A stretch of 47,908 nucleotides of DNA, taken from positions 1 through 47,908 of the forward strand of contig JAMOMC010000033.1 in assembly GCA_027068765.1 (NCBI GenBank), written 5' to 3'. The notes beneath the pieces were generated by a model. The model ran no database searches and was not told the DNA's origin. It saw only the letters and a list, made by a program, of their open reading frames with translations. The translations under genes and the position numbers were made by a program. Shown in pieces: positions 33,482 to 41,065 of this stretch (its first letter is position 1; each line of letters opens with the position of its first letter). This stretch comes from Campylobacterales bacterium (GTDB lineage: Bacteria > Campylobacterota > Campylobacteria > Campylobacterales > QNZT01).

Positions 33482-34578
33482 CTAGCTTCCAAATATGCTC
33501 TCATACCAATATCACTCCAAGCACGATTTTCTTCCATAAAAGCATAAGCACTCTCCCATGCTAATTTAAAATCAGCACTTTTTGCACTTTTCTCTTTTGC
33601 AACTTCCATCATCGCTAATCTTGCTTTTTCCATTATCTCTTTTGGAAAACTTCGTATTGTTACATCTAATTTTTTAATCTCTTTTAATGCTTTTGCATTT
33701 TCATACTGAAACTCTGTAGCCATTGTAGAATTTAACTCATTTGATGCCATCTCTATCATCATTTTTTGCTCATCTGATAATTTGTCAAACTTCTTTTTGT
33801 TAAAAACCAAACTAAGCATACTTCCTGGTTCATGCCAACCTGTATAATAATTTTTAGCAACTTTAGCAAATCCCATTTTTATATCCAATGAAGGTCCTAA
33901 CCATTCAGTTGCATCTAACATATTTCTCTCTAAACTTACAAAAATCTCTCCTGGAGGAAGGAGTATAGGTTTTACTCCAAGCTTTGCAAATACCTCACCC
34001 CCAAGCCCTGGAATTCGCATCTTCAAACCTTTTAAATCCTCCAAAGTGTTTATCTCTTTTTTAAACCAACCACCCATCTGAACATCAGTGTTTCCACCTT
34101 TAAATGGGACAAGATTATGTTTTGCATAGAGTTCTCTCCAAATCTCCATGCCACCTCCAAAATCTATCCAAGCATTCATTTCAGTTGCAGTTAATCCAAA
34201 GGGAAAGCCAGTAAAAAGATTAAAAGCTTCATTTTTTCCTTTGTAAAAATATGAAGCAGAGTGATAAGCATCTATAGCTCCAACACTAGTTGCATCAAAA
34301 ACACCAAATGCAGGAACAAGTTCATTTTTAGGATGCACTTTTATCTTGATACTACCACCACTTATAACTCCAACTCTTTTTGCAAATCTTGAAATTCCCT
34401 CTCCCATTATAGGAAAATTTGCAGGCCAAGAAGTTGCAAGAGAAATTCTTGTTTTTCTATTTTTATTTATATTTACCGATTTTGTTGGAGGACTACTATC
34501 AGAACAACCTGCTAAAAAAAGTGTACTTCCAGCTGTAACAAGGGCTGTTTTTTTGATAAATTCTCTTCTATTTTTCAT
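33478..34578 (-). CDS. TRAP transporter substrate-binding lipoprotein (DctP family)
   Basis: The protein starts MKNRREFIKKTALVTAGSTL; RREF is a twin-arginine signal and LAGC a lipobox, so it is probably exported folded and then lipid-anchored. The mature part is a DctP-like binding protein of about 340 residues, with the signatures LATSWPANFP, DLKGLKMRIPGLGGEVF and WHEPGSMLSL. These proteins carry organic acids or other anions to DctQM permeases. No dctQ or dctM gene is in the window. The second ATG (34578) is preferred since GGAG lies five bases upstream. The subfamily with WHEP resembles binders of alpha-keto acids (weak inference). Confidence 0.85.
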   Translation of the reverse strand: MKNRREFIKKTALVTAGSTLFLAGCSDSSPPTKSVNINKNRKTRISLATSWPANFPIMGEGISRFAKRVGVISGGSIKIKVHPKNELVPAFGVFDATSVGAIDAYHSASYFYKGKNEAFNLFTGFPFGLTATEMNAWIDFGGGMEIWRELYAKHNLVPFKGGNTDVQMGGWFKKEINTLEDLKGLKMRIPGLGGEVFAKLGVKPILLPPGEIFVSLERNMLDATEWLGPSLDIKMGFAKVAKNYYTGWHEPGSMLSLVFNKKKFDKLSDEQKMMIEMASNELNSTMATEFQYENAKALKEIKKLDVTIRSFPKEIMEKARLAMMEVAKEKSAKSADFKLAWESAYAFMEENRAWSDIGMRAYLEAR

Positions 34579-34590
34579 CATCTCTCCATT

Positions 34591-35535
34591 TTAAAAAAGT
34601 AGAGTCTGCTCTTTTTGCTCTATTTTTTCTAGCTCTTGTATAAGCTTGTCATAAGTTATTTTTATTATAGCAAAATTAAACTCTATCTCTTTTAGCTTTA
34701 AAATATCACTATCTTCAAAATATATAGTTTTAGCCCATGGTGCATTTTTTTTCAAATATAAAATCTCTTTTTCAATTAAACTTTTATCACTCTCACAAAT
34801 AATTAAAGATTGAGATTTTCCAAAACTTTTAATATCTAAATTTTTGTTTACAAAAACTGGATGGAAAAAAGAGCCGAAATTGCATCTTCTTATATCAAAA
34901 ACAAAACTGTTTTTTTCTAAAAAAGTTACAATAGATGCAAGATTATCTAAAAATAGTGGAGAAATTTTTATATCTTTATATATCTCATTTTTATAGATAA
35001 AGCTAGATAAAAATAGTCCACTTTTTACCATATCAAAAGGAGAAGTTTCTGCTTTTAAAATGCTCTCATACTCTGGAAAAATTCGTTTTAAAAATTCTTC
35101 ATCTTTAGAAAAAAATATAGCTGTTTTTTCAGTATTTATTATCTTTTTATAATTTTGTTTTTCATCACTATTTAAAAAATATAGCTGTTTTTTATCTGCA
35201 ATTTTCTGAATTAACTCTAGCTGAATACTATCTGCTAAAATAAAACGAAAATCTTTCTCTAAAAGTGTAAATCTTAAAAGTCTTATTAAAACATCATCGA
35301 TAGAAGTTGTTTTAAACCAAGCTATCTCTTTATCAATTATCTCTAAATCTTTTTCACTCACAATCGCATAAGCTTCAAGCTGTAATGCCAACTCTATATC
35401 TTCTTTGGAATTTGAGATAAATAAATCTCCTCTATTTACCTTTTTTGGATCAATTTGAACTCTGTTAAAAGATGAAATTGATGGAGTATTTAATGCAGTA
35501 GCGAGGGTAAGTCTGCTAAAGTTTTCAAATGTCAT
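34591..35535 (-). CDS. Protein with Mur-ligase-like N-terminal domain, unknown function
   Basis: The 314-residue protein opens with a stretch like the UDP-binding domain of MurE/MurF: a strand, then VNRGDLFISN where Mur ligases have VKPGDLFVAL, then YAIVSEKD in place of AVVVS. It lacks a GxxGKT ATP loop and has no clear central domain, so ligase activity seems unlikely. The C-terminal half is rich in F, I and K and not recognised. ATGA overlap with metG ties its translation to that gene. It could be a distant relic of a Mur enzyme or a regulator. No signal peptide. Confidence 0.5.
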   Translation of the reverse strand: MTFENFSRLTLATALNTPSISSFNRVQIDPKKVNRGDLFISNSKEDIELALQLEAYAIVSEKDLEIIDKEIAWFKTTSIDDVLIRLLRFTLLEKDFRFILADSIQLELIQKIADKKQLYFLNSDEKQNYKKIINTEKTAIFFSKDEEFLKRIFPEYESILKAETSPFDMVKSGLFLSSFIYKNEIYKDIKISPLFLDNLASIVTFLEKNSFVFDIRRCNFGSFFHPVFVNKNLDIKSFGKSQSLIICESDKSLIEKEILYLKKNAPWAKTIYFEDSDILKLKEIEFNFAIIKITYDKLIQELEKIEQKEQTLLF

Positions 35536-37445
35536 CCAACAGCTGTGCCACTACTTTTTTTAGACTCTGGTCTAATTAAACAGAGACCATCTTTATCTTT
35601 TGCAGCTAAAAGCATACCTTGTGATAAAAGTCCCATTATCTTTGCTGGCTTTAAATTCGCTACTAAACAAGCTTGTGTTCCCACTAAATCTTTGGCTTCA
35701 TAAAACTCTCTTATGCCAGCGATGACTTGTCTAGGTTCACTCTCTCCTGCATCTACTTTTAACTTTAATAGACGATCACTTTTTGGAACCTCTTTTGCCT
35801 CTAATATGGTGACTATCTTAATTTTTGTTTCAAAAAACTTATCTATTGTAATTATGCCTTCATTTTTTTTATCTTCGTTTTTAGGCTCACTAGTTTCTAA
35901 AACTTCCTCTTCGATTCTAGGAAAGAGAGGTGGTGTTTTTTTGATAGTGAATTTTTTTAGAAGAGATTTTTCTTTAATAATCTCGTTATAACTCTCTTTA
36001 TCTATTGAAAAACCAAGAGAGGAACTTATACTTTGACAAGTTTTTGGCATAATAGGATATAAAGAAGTTGCCACTTTTGCTAAAAGATTTGCAACCAATG
36101 CCACAAGTGCCAAAGCCTCATCTCTTTTCCCCTCTTTTATCTTTGTCCACGGCTCATAAGTTGCTATAGCTTGGTTTGCAATTGTTAGAATTTTCCAAAG
36201 CTCTTCAAGGTAGCGATTTAATTGTAATGCAAAAATATATTTTTCTAAAGTTTCTAAAATTTTATCTGCTTCACTTATCTCTTTTTGGTGGTATTTTAAA
36301 ACATCTATAGAGTCTATTTCAAAATCATTATATTTAGAGCTCATACCAATAACTCTATTTAGCAAATTTCCAAGATCATTTCCAAGGTCTGAGTTTATTC
36401 TGTCTATTAAAGCTTTTTGACTAAAATCTCCATCTTGACCAAATGGCACTTCACGAAGAAGAAAATAGCGAAAATTTTCAACACCATAAGCATCCGCTAC
36501 CTCTTTTGGATTAACAACATTCCCTTTTGATTTACTCATCTTTTCACCATTTCTAGTCCACCAGCCGTGAGCTCCAATGTGTTTTGGAAGAGGAAGTTCA
36601 AGTGACATTAAAAATGCAGGCCAATAAATAGCATGGAATCTTAATATATCTTTTCCAACCAAATGAACAGTTGTACCACTCCAATAAGCCATATCTTTCT
36701 CATCTTTTCCATAACCCAAAGCTGTGATATAGTTCATAAGTGCATCCATCCAAACATACAAAACATGTTTTGGGTCATTCATAGAAGTTGGAAGTTTGAC
36801 ACCCCAATCAAAGCTTGTTCTTGTTATGGAAAGGTCATGTAAGCCTTGTTTTACAAAATTTATAACTTCATTTTTCTTAGCCTTTGGAAGAACACAAGTA
36901 TCATCTTCTTCATACCATTTAAGAAGTCTTTTTTCATATTTTGAGAGTTTAAAAAAGTAACTCTCCTCTTTTACTACACTTGTTGGTTTTCCGCAATCAG
37001 GACAACTTTCATCATCATAAAGTTGAATTTTTGTAAAAAATGTTTCGCAAGATACACAGTAAAAACCCTCATATTGGTCTTTATAAATATCTTCTTTTTT
37101 ATACATAACTTCAAAAGCTTTTTGAACTCCTTCCATGTGGTCTTGGTCAGTTGTTCTTATAAATTTATCATAAGAGATATCAAGCTCATCCCAAAGTCCT
37201 TTAAACTTCCCACTTATCTCATCTGCATACTCTTTTGGACTTCTACCTCTGCTCTTGGCAGCTTCTTCTATCTTTTGCCCGTGCTCATCCGTTCCTGTTA
37301 AAAACATTGTATCAAGTCCGATAAGTCTTGAATATCTAGCTAAAGTATCAGCTATAATAGTTGTGTAAGCATGACCAATATGAGGTACATCATTAACATA
37401 ATAAATCGGAGTAGTTATATAGGCTTTCTTGCAAGTTTTTGACAT
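35532..37445 (-). CDS. metG: Methionyl-tRNA synthetase
   Basis: This class I synthetase (637 residues) charges tRNA-Met. HIGH-type VPHIGHAYTT lies at about 18, the zinc cluster CVSC...CPDC at about 125-145, the KMSKS motif GEKMSKSKGN at about 300, and the C-terminal tRNA-binding domain (EMAP/Trbp111-like, IDKFFETKIKIVTIL onward) fills the last 100 residues. I start at the ATG 37445 (MSKTCKKAY), with GTGGA as the ribosome site; an in-frame GTG at 37457 is the other option. The stop overlaps the next gene as ATGA. Confidence 0.96.
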   Translation of the reverse strand: MSKTCKKAYITTPIYYVNDVPHIGHAYTTIIADTLARYSRLIGLDTMFLTGTDEHGQKIEEAAKSRGRSPKEYADEISGKFKGLWDELDISYDKFIRTTDQDHMEGVQKAFEVMYKKEDIYKDQYEGFYCVSCETFFTKIQLYDDESCPDCGKPTSVVKEESYFFKLSKYEKRLLKWYEEDDTCVLPKAKKNEVINFVKQGLHDLSITRTSFDWGVKLPTSMNDPKHVLYVWMDALMNYITALGYGKDEKDMAYWSGTTVHLVGKDILRFHAIYWPAFLMSLELPLPKHIGAHGWWTRNGEKMSKSKGNVVNPKEVADAYGVENFRYFLLREVPFGQDGDFSQKALIDRINSDLGNDLGNLLNRVIGMSSKYNDFEIDSIDVLKYHQKEISEADKILETLEKYIFALQLNRYLEELWKILTIANQAIATYEPWTKIKEGKRDEALALVALVANLLAKVATSLYPIMPKTCQSISSSLGFSIDKESYNEIIKEKSLLKKFTIKKTPPLFPRIEEEVLETSEPKNEDKKNEGIITIDKFFETKIKIVTILEAKEVPKSDRLLKLKVDAGESEPRQVIAGIREFYEAKDLVGTQACLVANLKPAKIMGLLSQGMLLAAKDKDGLCLIRPESKKSSGTAVG

Positions 37446-37487
37446 TTTTTTATCCACTATTTTTAAAATATATTACTCAAAAATTGC

Positions 37488-37907
37488 TTAATCTACATTC
37501 CACATCAATTGTGATAAAAAGATAATAATTATAACAAGTGCAAATGGGAATCTATGACTCTTAAAAAGCCAAGGATTAATCTTGAAAAATAGTTGATTAA
37601 ATCCTCTAATGCCAAGCCATAACCCAAAAAATGTTTTTATAAGAAGAAGTATCTGAAATGAGCTTAATCCATCTTCACCAATTTCACCAAAAACTTGACT
37701 AATTAGATAAAGACCAGAAAAAACCGCAACTAAAAGTGCATAAGGCACTACTTTTCTAACCTCAACCATGATGGCTTCTCTAGCTTTTGCTGTCTCATCT
37801 TTTGTCAAAGTTTTTCTCATTTTTACAAGAAACAAGTTATCAACAATCAAAAAACCGCCATATATGAAAACAGCAAAAATATGAATTAAGTGTATAGTTA
37901 TGTAGAT
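37488..37907 (-). CDS. Small multi-span membrane protein, probably starting at AUC
   Basis: With a start at 37907 the protein has 139 residues and four membrane spans. The first, IYITIHLIHIFAVFIYGGFL, carries two histidines and ends in VDNLFL, like the first helix of heme- or copper-linked CopD-type proteins. No ATG, GTG or TTG lies between the upstream stop (37929) and the TTG at 37850, which would remove this helix. AAAAGGA stands seven bases before an ATC codon at 37907, so an AUC start is suspected. The function is unknown. No terminator is visible between it and metG, 42 bases downstream. Confidence 0.6.
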   Translation of the reverse strand: MYITIHLIHIFAVFIYGGFLIVDNLFLVKMRKTLTKDETAKAREAIMVEVRKVVPYALLVAVFSGLYLISQVFGEIGEDGLSSFQILLLIKTFFGLWLGIRGFNQLFFKINPWLFKSHRFPFALVIIIIFLSQLMWNVD

Positions 37908-37996
37908 TGTAAATCCTTTTAATTGAAATTATAACATACGAAGCTTTTTTTATTTTGCTAATTTGATATTTGATGAGATTTTAGTAGGTAGAAAAG

Positions 37997-38020
37997 TTAG
38001 CCTGCCTCTTAGCAGGCTAA
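37997..38020 (-). terminator. Intrinsic terminator-like hairpin
   Basis: TTAGCCTGC (37997-38005) and GCAGGCTAA (38012-38020) form a perfect nine-base stem with loop CTCTTA. It is the most GC-rich hairpin in the area and begins five bases past the stop of the 38026-38229 gene. CTTTTC follows on the leftward RNA. The stem is flanked by A-rich DNA on the other side, so it may stop both directions. Confidence 0.7.
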
Positions 38021-38025
38021 AAAAA

Positions 38026-38229
38026 TTATATTGCGGATAGACCTCTATAAGAGTTGTCAAACCAAAAAATTCTAAATCTTGCTTTTTGTTGTGAAGCGAA
38101 AGATGCAACACTTGTTTTGAAATTACGATAGTACACTTTGGCAAACCTTACAGCTACCCCGCCACCTAACATTAATGTGATTACTAAAAAATACATAAAC
38201 ATACGAATACTGAAAATTATCTTCATCAT
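38026..38229 (-). CDS. Small single-span membrane protein with basic tail
   Basis: This 67-residue protein has one membrane helix (about 9-28, FMYFLVITLMLGGGV), then a basic, aromatic tail ending FWFDNSYRGLSAI. AAGGAG precedes the ATG by five bases (an adjacent second ATG is also possible). The strong ribosome site and a clean terminator directly after its stop support a real gene. I do not recognise the family. A longer reading frame that overlaps it in another frame has no ribosome site and was dropped. Confidence 0.6.
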   Translation of the reverse strand: MMKIIFSIRMFMYFLVITLMLGGGVAVRFAKVYYRNFKTSVASFASQQKARFRIFWFDNSYRGLSAI

Positions 38230-38349
38230 TTTGACTCCTTATTGTTTTGTAACAAACTTAAGTATATTTAATTATTCTTAAATAAAAATAAATTAGTTTT
38301 ATTAATGCGATATATTTGTTTGTGATTTCTATTACTTTAGTAGGAGATT

Positions 38350-38389
38350 TAGCGTAACATAAAAACAGTTAGTTTCCTATGTTATGCTA
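38350..38389 (-). terminator. Hairpin after the 38398 gene
   Basis: TAGCGTAACATA (38350-38361) pairs with TATGTTATGCTA (38378-38389), eleven of twelve with one G-U, around a 16-base loop. It starts nine bases past the stop of the small membrane gene. There is no U-run behind the stem. The rest of 38230-38397 is AT-rich and otherwise empty. Confidence 0.45.
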
Positions 38390-38397
38390 AAAATATT

Positions 38398-38583
38398 TTA
38401 TGCAGTTGCTAGTTGTGAATTGGTCTCTACTGTTGTATCTAAAGCACTCTCTGTTTCATCTGATGATGAGAACATACTACCGATAGCTTCACCTATAAAA
38501 CCTACAATTAGCATCAATACTATAAGTGCAAATGTACCTGCGATTAAAAACATATTATCCCTCTTTCTCTCTTTAGTTTTCAT
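38398..38583 (-). CDS. Small single-span membrane protein
   Basis: This 61-residue protein begins MKTKERKRDNMFLIAGTFAL: a basic head, one membrane helix (about 11-32) and an acidic/serine-threonine tail. The ATG at 38583 has AAAAAGGAG six bases upstream, so I take it rather than the longer frame. The basic head favours the N-in orientation. No family is recognised. The upstream 163-base gap to acpS holds a 17-base palindrome (38678-38694) whose role is unclear. Confidence 0.6.
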   Translation of the reverse strand: MKTKERKRDNMFLIAGTFALIVLMLIVGFIGEAIGSMFSSSDETESALDTTVETNSQLATA

Positions 38584-38746
38584 GTGACTCCTTTTTAGTC
38601 TCATACTCTATATATCGTCATTTTATGGGGCATGTATAGATTTTTATAAGGTTTTAATAGCATATTTTTTTTAAAAAATACTAAAATTTAGTATATGAAA
38701 AGGATTAAATAAAAAGTTAAATTATTAAAAAATTAAAGTGTGTAAT

Positions 38747-39124
38747 TTAGTGACATATTTTAGTTGCTCTACTCTTTTTTGATTCAATTTGAGCAACTGC
38801 TATTGCAAATCCACCATCATGAGTTATAGAAAGAGCACTGTCTATTATGCTATATTCATCAACAATATCTTTTGAGAGAGTGAAATATGGAGCATTTTTT
38901 GAATCTTTATAAATTATAATATCTTTAAAAGAACACTCTTTAGAGATTCCACTACCAAGTGCTTTTGAGATAGCCTCTTTTGCTGCAAAAAATCCTGCAG
39001 CTGTTTGAGGGGTTTTTACAAGAGAGATTTCACAAGGAGTTAAAAATCTCTCTAAAGCTTTGTTTTGAAACTTATCCAAAAACTTTTCAAATCTTTTTAT
39101 ACTAACTATATCGATACCTATCAT
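38747..39124 (-). CDS. acpS: Holo-[acyl-carrier-protein] synthase
   Basis: AcpS moves 4'-phosphopantetheine from CoA to the acyl carrier protein. The 125 residues start MIGIDIVSIKRFEKFL, with the Mg-binding aspartate, and contain the catalytic segment FFAAKEAISKALGSG at about 45-60 and ITHDGGFAIAVA near the end, as in known AcpS. It overlaps fliL as ATGA, an order seen in related bacteria from memory. Confidence 0.95.
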   Translation of the reverse strand: MIGIDIVSIKRFEKFLDKFQNKALERFLTPCEISLVKTPQTAAGFFAAKEAISKALGSGISKECSFKDIIIYKDSKNAPYFTLSKDIVDEYSIIDSALSITHDGGFAIAVAQIESKKSRATKICH

Positions 39125-39666
39125 TGGATTACGAAATCGGTAAAAAAGAGGTTATTTATATTGCCATCACTTACAACTTCGTTGACACTTAACACAATCT
39201 CATCCTTTAGGTTCTCTTTGCCTTTAATCGTACTAATTTCCTCATAAGTCTTTGCTGATAGTGCTTTGATGATTATATCTCTAATAAGTGGAGATTTTGC
39301 ATCCAATTCTGCGGCTAACTCTTCATTTGCCAATTCAAAATTAATTACAGTTTTTAAATACCTGCTACCACTCTCACTATAAAGATTTACAACAAATTGT
39401 TCCATTGGGTACATCGCACCTATTTCAGCATAATTTGTACCTCTTTTTGAAGGCTCCAAAGCTCCTTTTTTTGCATCCATAGTCTGTTTAGCTCTGTTTG
39501 CATCATCAATTACTTCACTATCTGAATTTAAAAGCAAATAACCAGCTACTCCTCCACCTAAAAGGGTTAGAAATAGAACTGTTGCTACTATTATGAGTAG
39601 GGTATTTGATTTAGCCTTTTCTTGAACATTTACTTCAACTTCTTTGTTTGGTGTTGCTTCAGCCAT
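39121..39666 (-). CDS. fliL: Flagellar basal body-associated protein FliL
   Basis: FliL lies next to the stator ring and helps the flagellar motor generate torque. The 181 residues have a short cytoplasmic head, one membrane helix at about 24-45 (TLLIIVATVLFLTLLGGGVA) and a periplasmic domain with the FliL features EQFVVNL near 88, RYLKTVINFEL near 104 and IRDIIIKALSAKTYEEI near 130, ending FFTDFVIQ. The start is the first ATG. The MlaE-type gene runs divergently; their spacing is about 130 bases once the real MlaE start is used. Confidence 0.93.
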   Translation of the reverse strand: MAEATPNKEVEVNVQEKAKSNTLLIIVATVLFLTLLGGGVAGYLLLNSDSEVIDDANRAKQTMDAKKGALEPSKRGTNYAEIGAMYPMEQFVVNLYSESGSRYLKTVINFELANEELAAELDAKSPLIRDIIIKALSAKTYEEISTIKGKENLKDEIVLSVNEVVSDGNINNLFFTDFVIQ

Positions 39667-39796
39667 GATTATCCTTTTTTTTGTTATTATTGAACTTGCT
39701 TACTTACAAAGTATATCGTACGGTTTTCGAAAAAGTTTAGTTTTTTTTAGAGAAGTTATATATTTTTACCCAATAAAGAGGAATAAGATAGAAATT

Positions 39797-40597
39797 ATGG
39801 CATTTGTAGAGCGATTTTTTGCCTTTTTTGGTAAAAAATTTTTAAATATTATCGATATTTTTCAAGGATTTGGACATTTTTGGATTTTCCAATTTAAACT
39901 TTTACCTCTATATATAAAACCTCCATACAGAATAAAAGAGATTTTAAAACAAATGGAGATTATAGGCATAGGCTCAATTGGTGTGATTGTGCTAACAGGT
40001 ACTTTTACTGGGTTAGTTTCTGCTGTACAGCTTTTTCAAGCATTTGAGCAATTTGGAGCACAAAATCTTATGGGGTTTCCAATCTTTATCTCAATATCTA
40101 GGGAACTAGGTCCAGTATTTGCAGGACTTATGCTAACATCAAGAGCGGTAAGTGCAATGGCAGCGGAACTTGGCACAATGAGAGTAACCGAACAAATAGA
40201 TGCAATGGACACTCTAGCGGTTAATTCTAAAAAATATCTCTTAATCCCTCGAATAATAGCGACAACTCTATCTCTTCCTCTTTTAGTTATATTGTTTGAT
40301 TTTTTAGGAAATCTTAGTGCATATCTAATCTCAGTTTATGCTCTTGGCATCAATGAAACAGCTTATCTAAACACAATTCATATGTATCTAAAACTTTCTG
40401 ATATTTTAACAGGGGTATTTAAAGGCTTTTTATTTGGTTTTTTCATAGGAATGATAGGAACTTATGTAGGCTACCATGCAAGAGGAGGAGCTAGAGGAGT
40501 TGGTGTTGCTACTACTACAGCTGTCGTTTATGCATCTATTGTTGTTTTTGTGATGGATTATTTTTTATCATCTTTGTTCTTGATAATTGGATGGTAA
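39797..40597 (+). CDS. mlaE: MlaE-type ABC transporter permease (lipid asymmetry)
   Basis: The protein has 266 residues and five to six membrane helices, typical of MlaE/YrbE. MlaE is the permease of the Mla transporter that moves phospholipids between the membranes. It contains the family motif ELGPVFAGLMLTSRAVSAMA at about 110-130 and the EQIDAMDTLAVN stretch after it. I start at the ATG 39797 (MAFVERFF); a longer frame from 39644 would run into fliL with non-matching residues. The ATPase, MCE and other mla genes are not adjacent here. A weak purine-rich ribosome site lies upstream. Confidence 0.88.
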   Translation: MAFVERFFAFFGKKFLNIIDIFQGFGHFWIFQFKLLPLYIKPPYRIKEILKQMEIIGIGSIGVIVLTGTFTGLVSAVQLFQAFEQFGAQNLMGFPIFISISRELGPVFAGLMLTSRAVSAMAAELGTMRVTEQIDAMDTLAVNSKKYLLIPRIIATTLSLPLLVILFDFLGNLSAYLISVYALGINETAYLNTIHMYLKLSDILTGVFKGFLFGFFIGMIGTYVGYHARGGARGVGVATTTAVVYASIVVFVMDYFLSSLFLIIGW

Positions 40598-40631
40598 ATA
40601 ATTAGCCTATTTTTTTATAGATGAATTCAGA

Positions 40632-40931
40632 TTAAAATGTTCCTGTATTTCTAAACTGAGCAATCTCTGTTTCGACCATATCGTCTATCATTTTTTGATA
40701 AATTTCAGCTACAAGATTTGGAGATAAGCTTAAAGAGAGTGCTTGGTGTCTTACTTTGTCTAAAACATCATCTACTCTATCGTCAGCTTTTATCTCATCA
40801 ATTGAGTGTTTAAACTTTGCAGCTTGTTTGACATAATTTTTTCTAGATGCAATTAATTTAATTATCTGTTCATCTACTTTGTCTATCTCATCTCTCACTT
40901 CATCTAATGAATTACAATTTCTTATTCCCAT
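40632..40931 (-). CDS. Chorismate mutase, AroQ class
   Basis: This small all-helical enzyme (99 residues) converts chorismate to prephenate for phenylalanine and tyrosine synthesis. The stretch NSLDEVRDEIDKVDEQIIKL with LIASRKNYVKQAAKFK is the AroQ helix 1 signature (R11, R28 and K39 equivalents visible), and the C-terminal helix carries EIYQKMIDDMVETE. A close homologue, isochorismate-pyruvate lyase, has the same fold; chorismate mutase is more likely in this metabolic setting. It is a stand-alone gene, convergent with mlaE, and not fused to prephenate dehydratase. Confidence 0.88.
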   Translation of the reverse strand: MGIRNCNSLDEVRDEIDKVDEQIIKLIASRKNYVKQAAKFKHSIDEIKADDRVDDVLDKVRHQALSLSLSPNLVAEIYQKMIDDMVETEIAQFRNTGTF

Positions 40932-40993
40932 ATTTTTATCCTTTTTCTAATTTTATCAAAATTTTTTATAAAGCGAGTTGATTAATTTTTAAC

Positions 40994-41021
40994 CACTTTT
41001 ATAAAAAGTGTAACTTTTTTT
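40994..41021 (+). terminator. Hairpin with U-run just before the amtB promoter
   Basis: CACTTTT (40994-41000) and AAAAGTG (41004-41010) form a seven-base stem with loop ATA, followed by TAAC and seven T residues (41015-41021). It may stop rightward readthrough from mlaE before amtB. A TATACT (41027-41032) just after it can be the -10 of amtB. Confidence 0.4.
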
Positions 41022-41065
41022 AATGTTATACTTACATTTGACAATAAATTTTTTAGGAGATATAT

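Noticed and set aside
37950-38144. 64-residue leftward ORF
   Set aside because: It overlaps the better-supported small membrane gene in another frame, has no ribosome site and spans a terminator hairpin.
38678-38694. Palindrome ATACTAAA-A-TTTAGTAT as operator
   Set aside because: It lies in extremely AT-rich DNA with no clear promoter around it, so chance is likely.
39644-39796. Longer MlaE frame starting inside fliL
   Set aside because: The added 51 residues do not match MlaE, and the 266-residue form has the family length.
40932-41065. Sigma-54 promoter and NtrC control for amtB
   Set aside because: No TGGCAC-N5-TTGC-like pair is present before amtB; a -10 TATACT is the better candidate.
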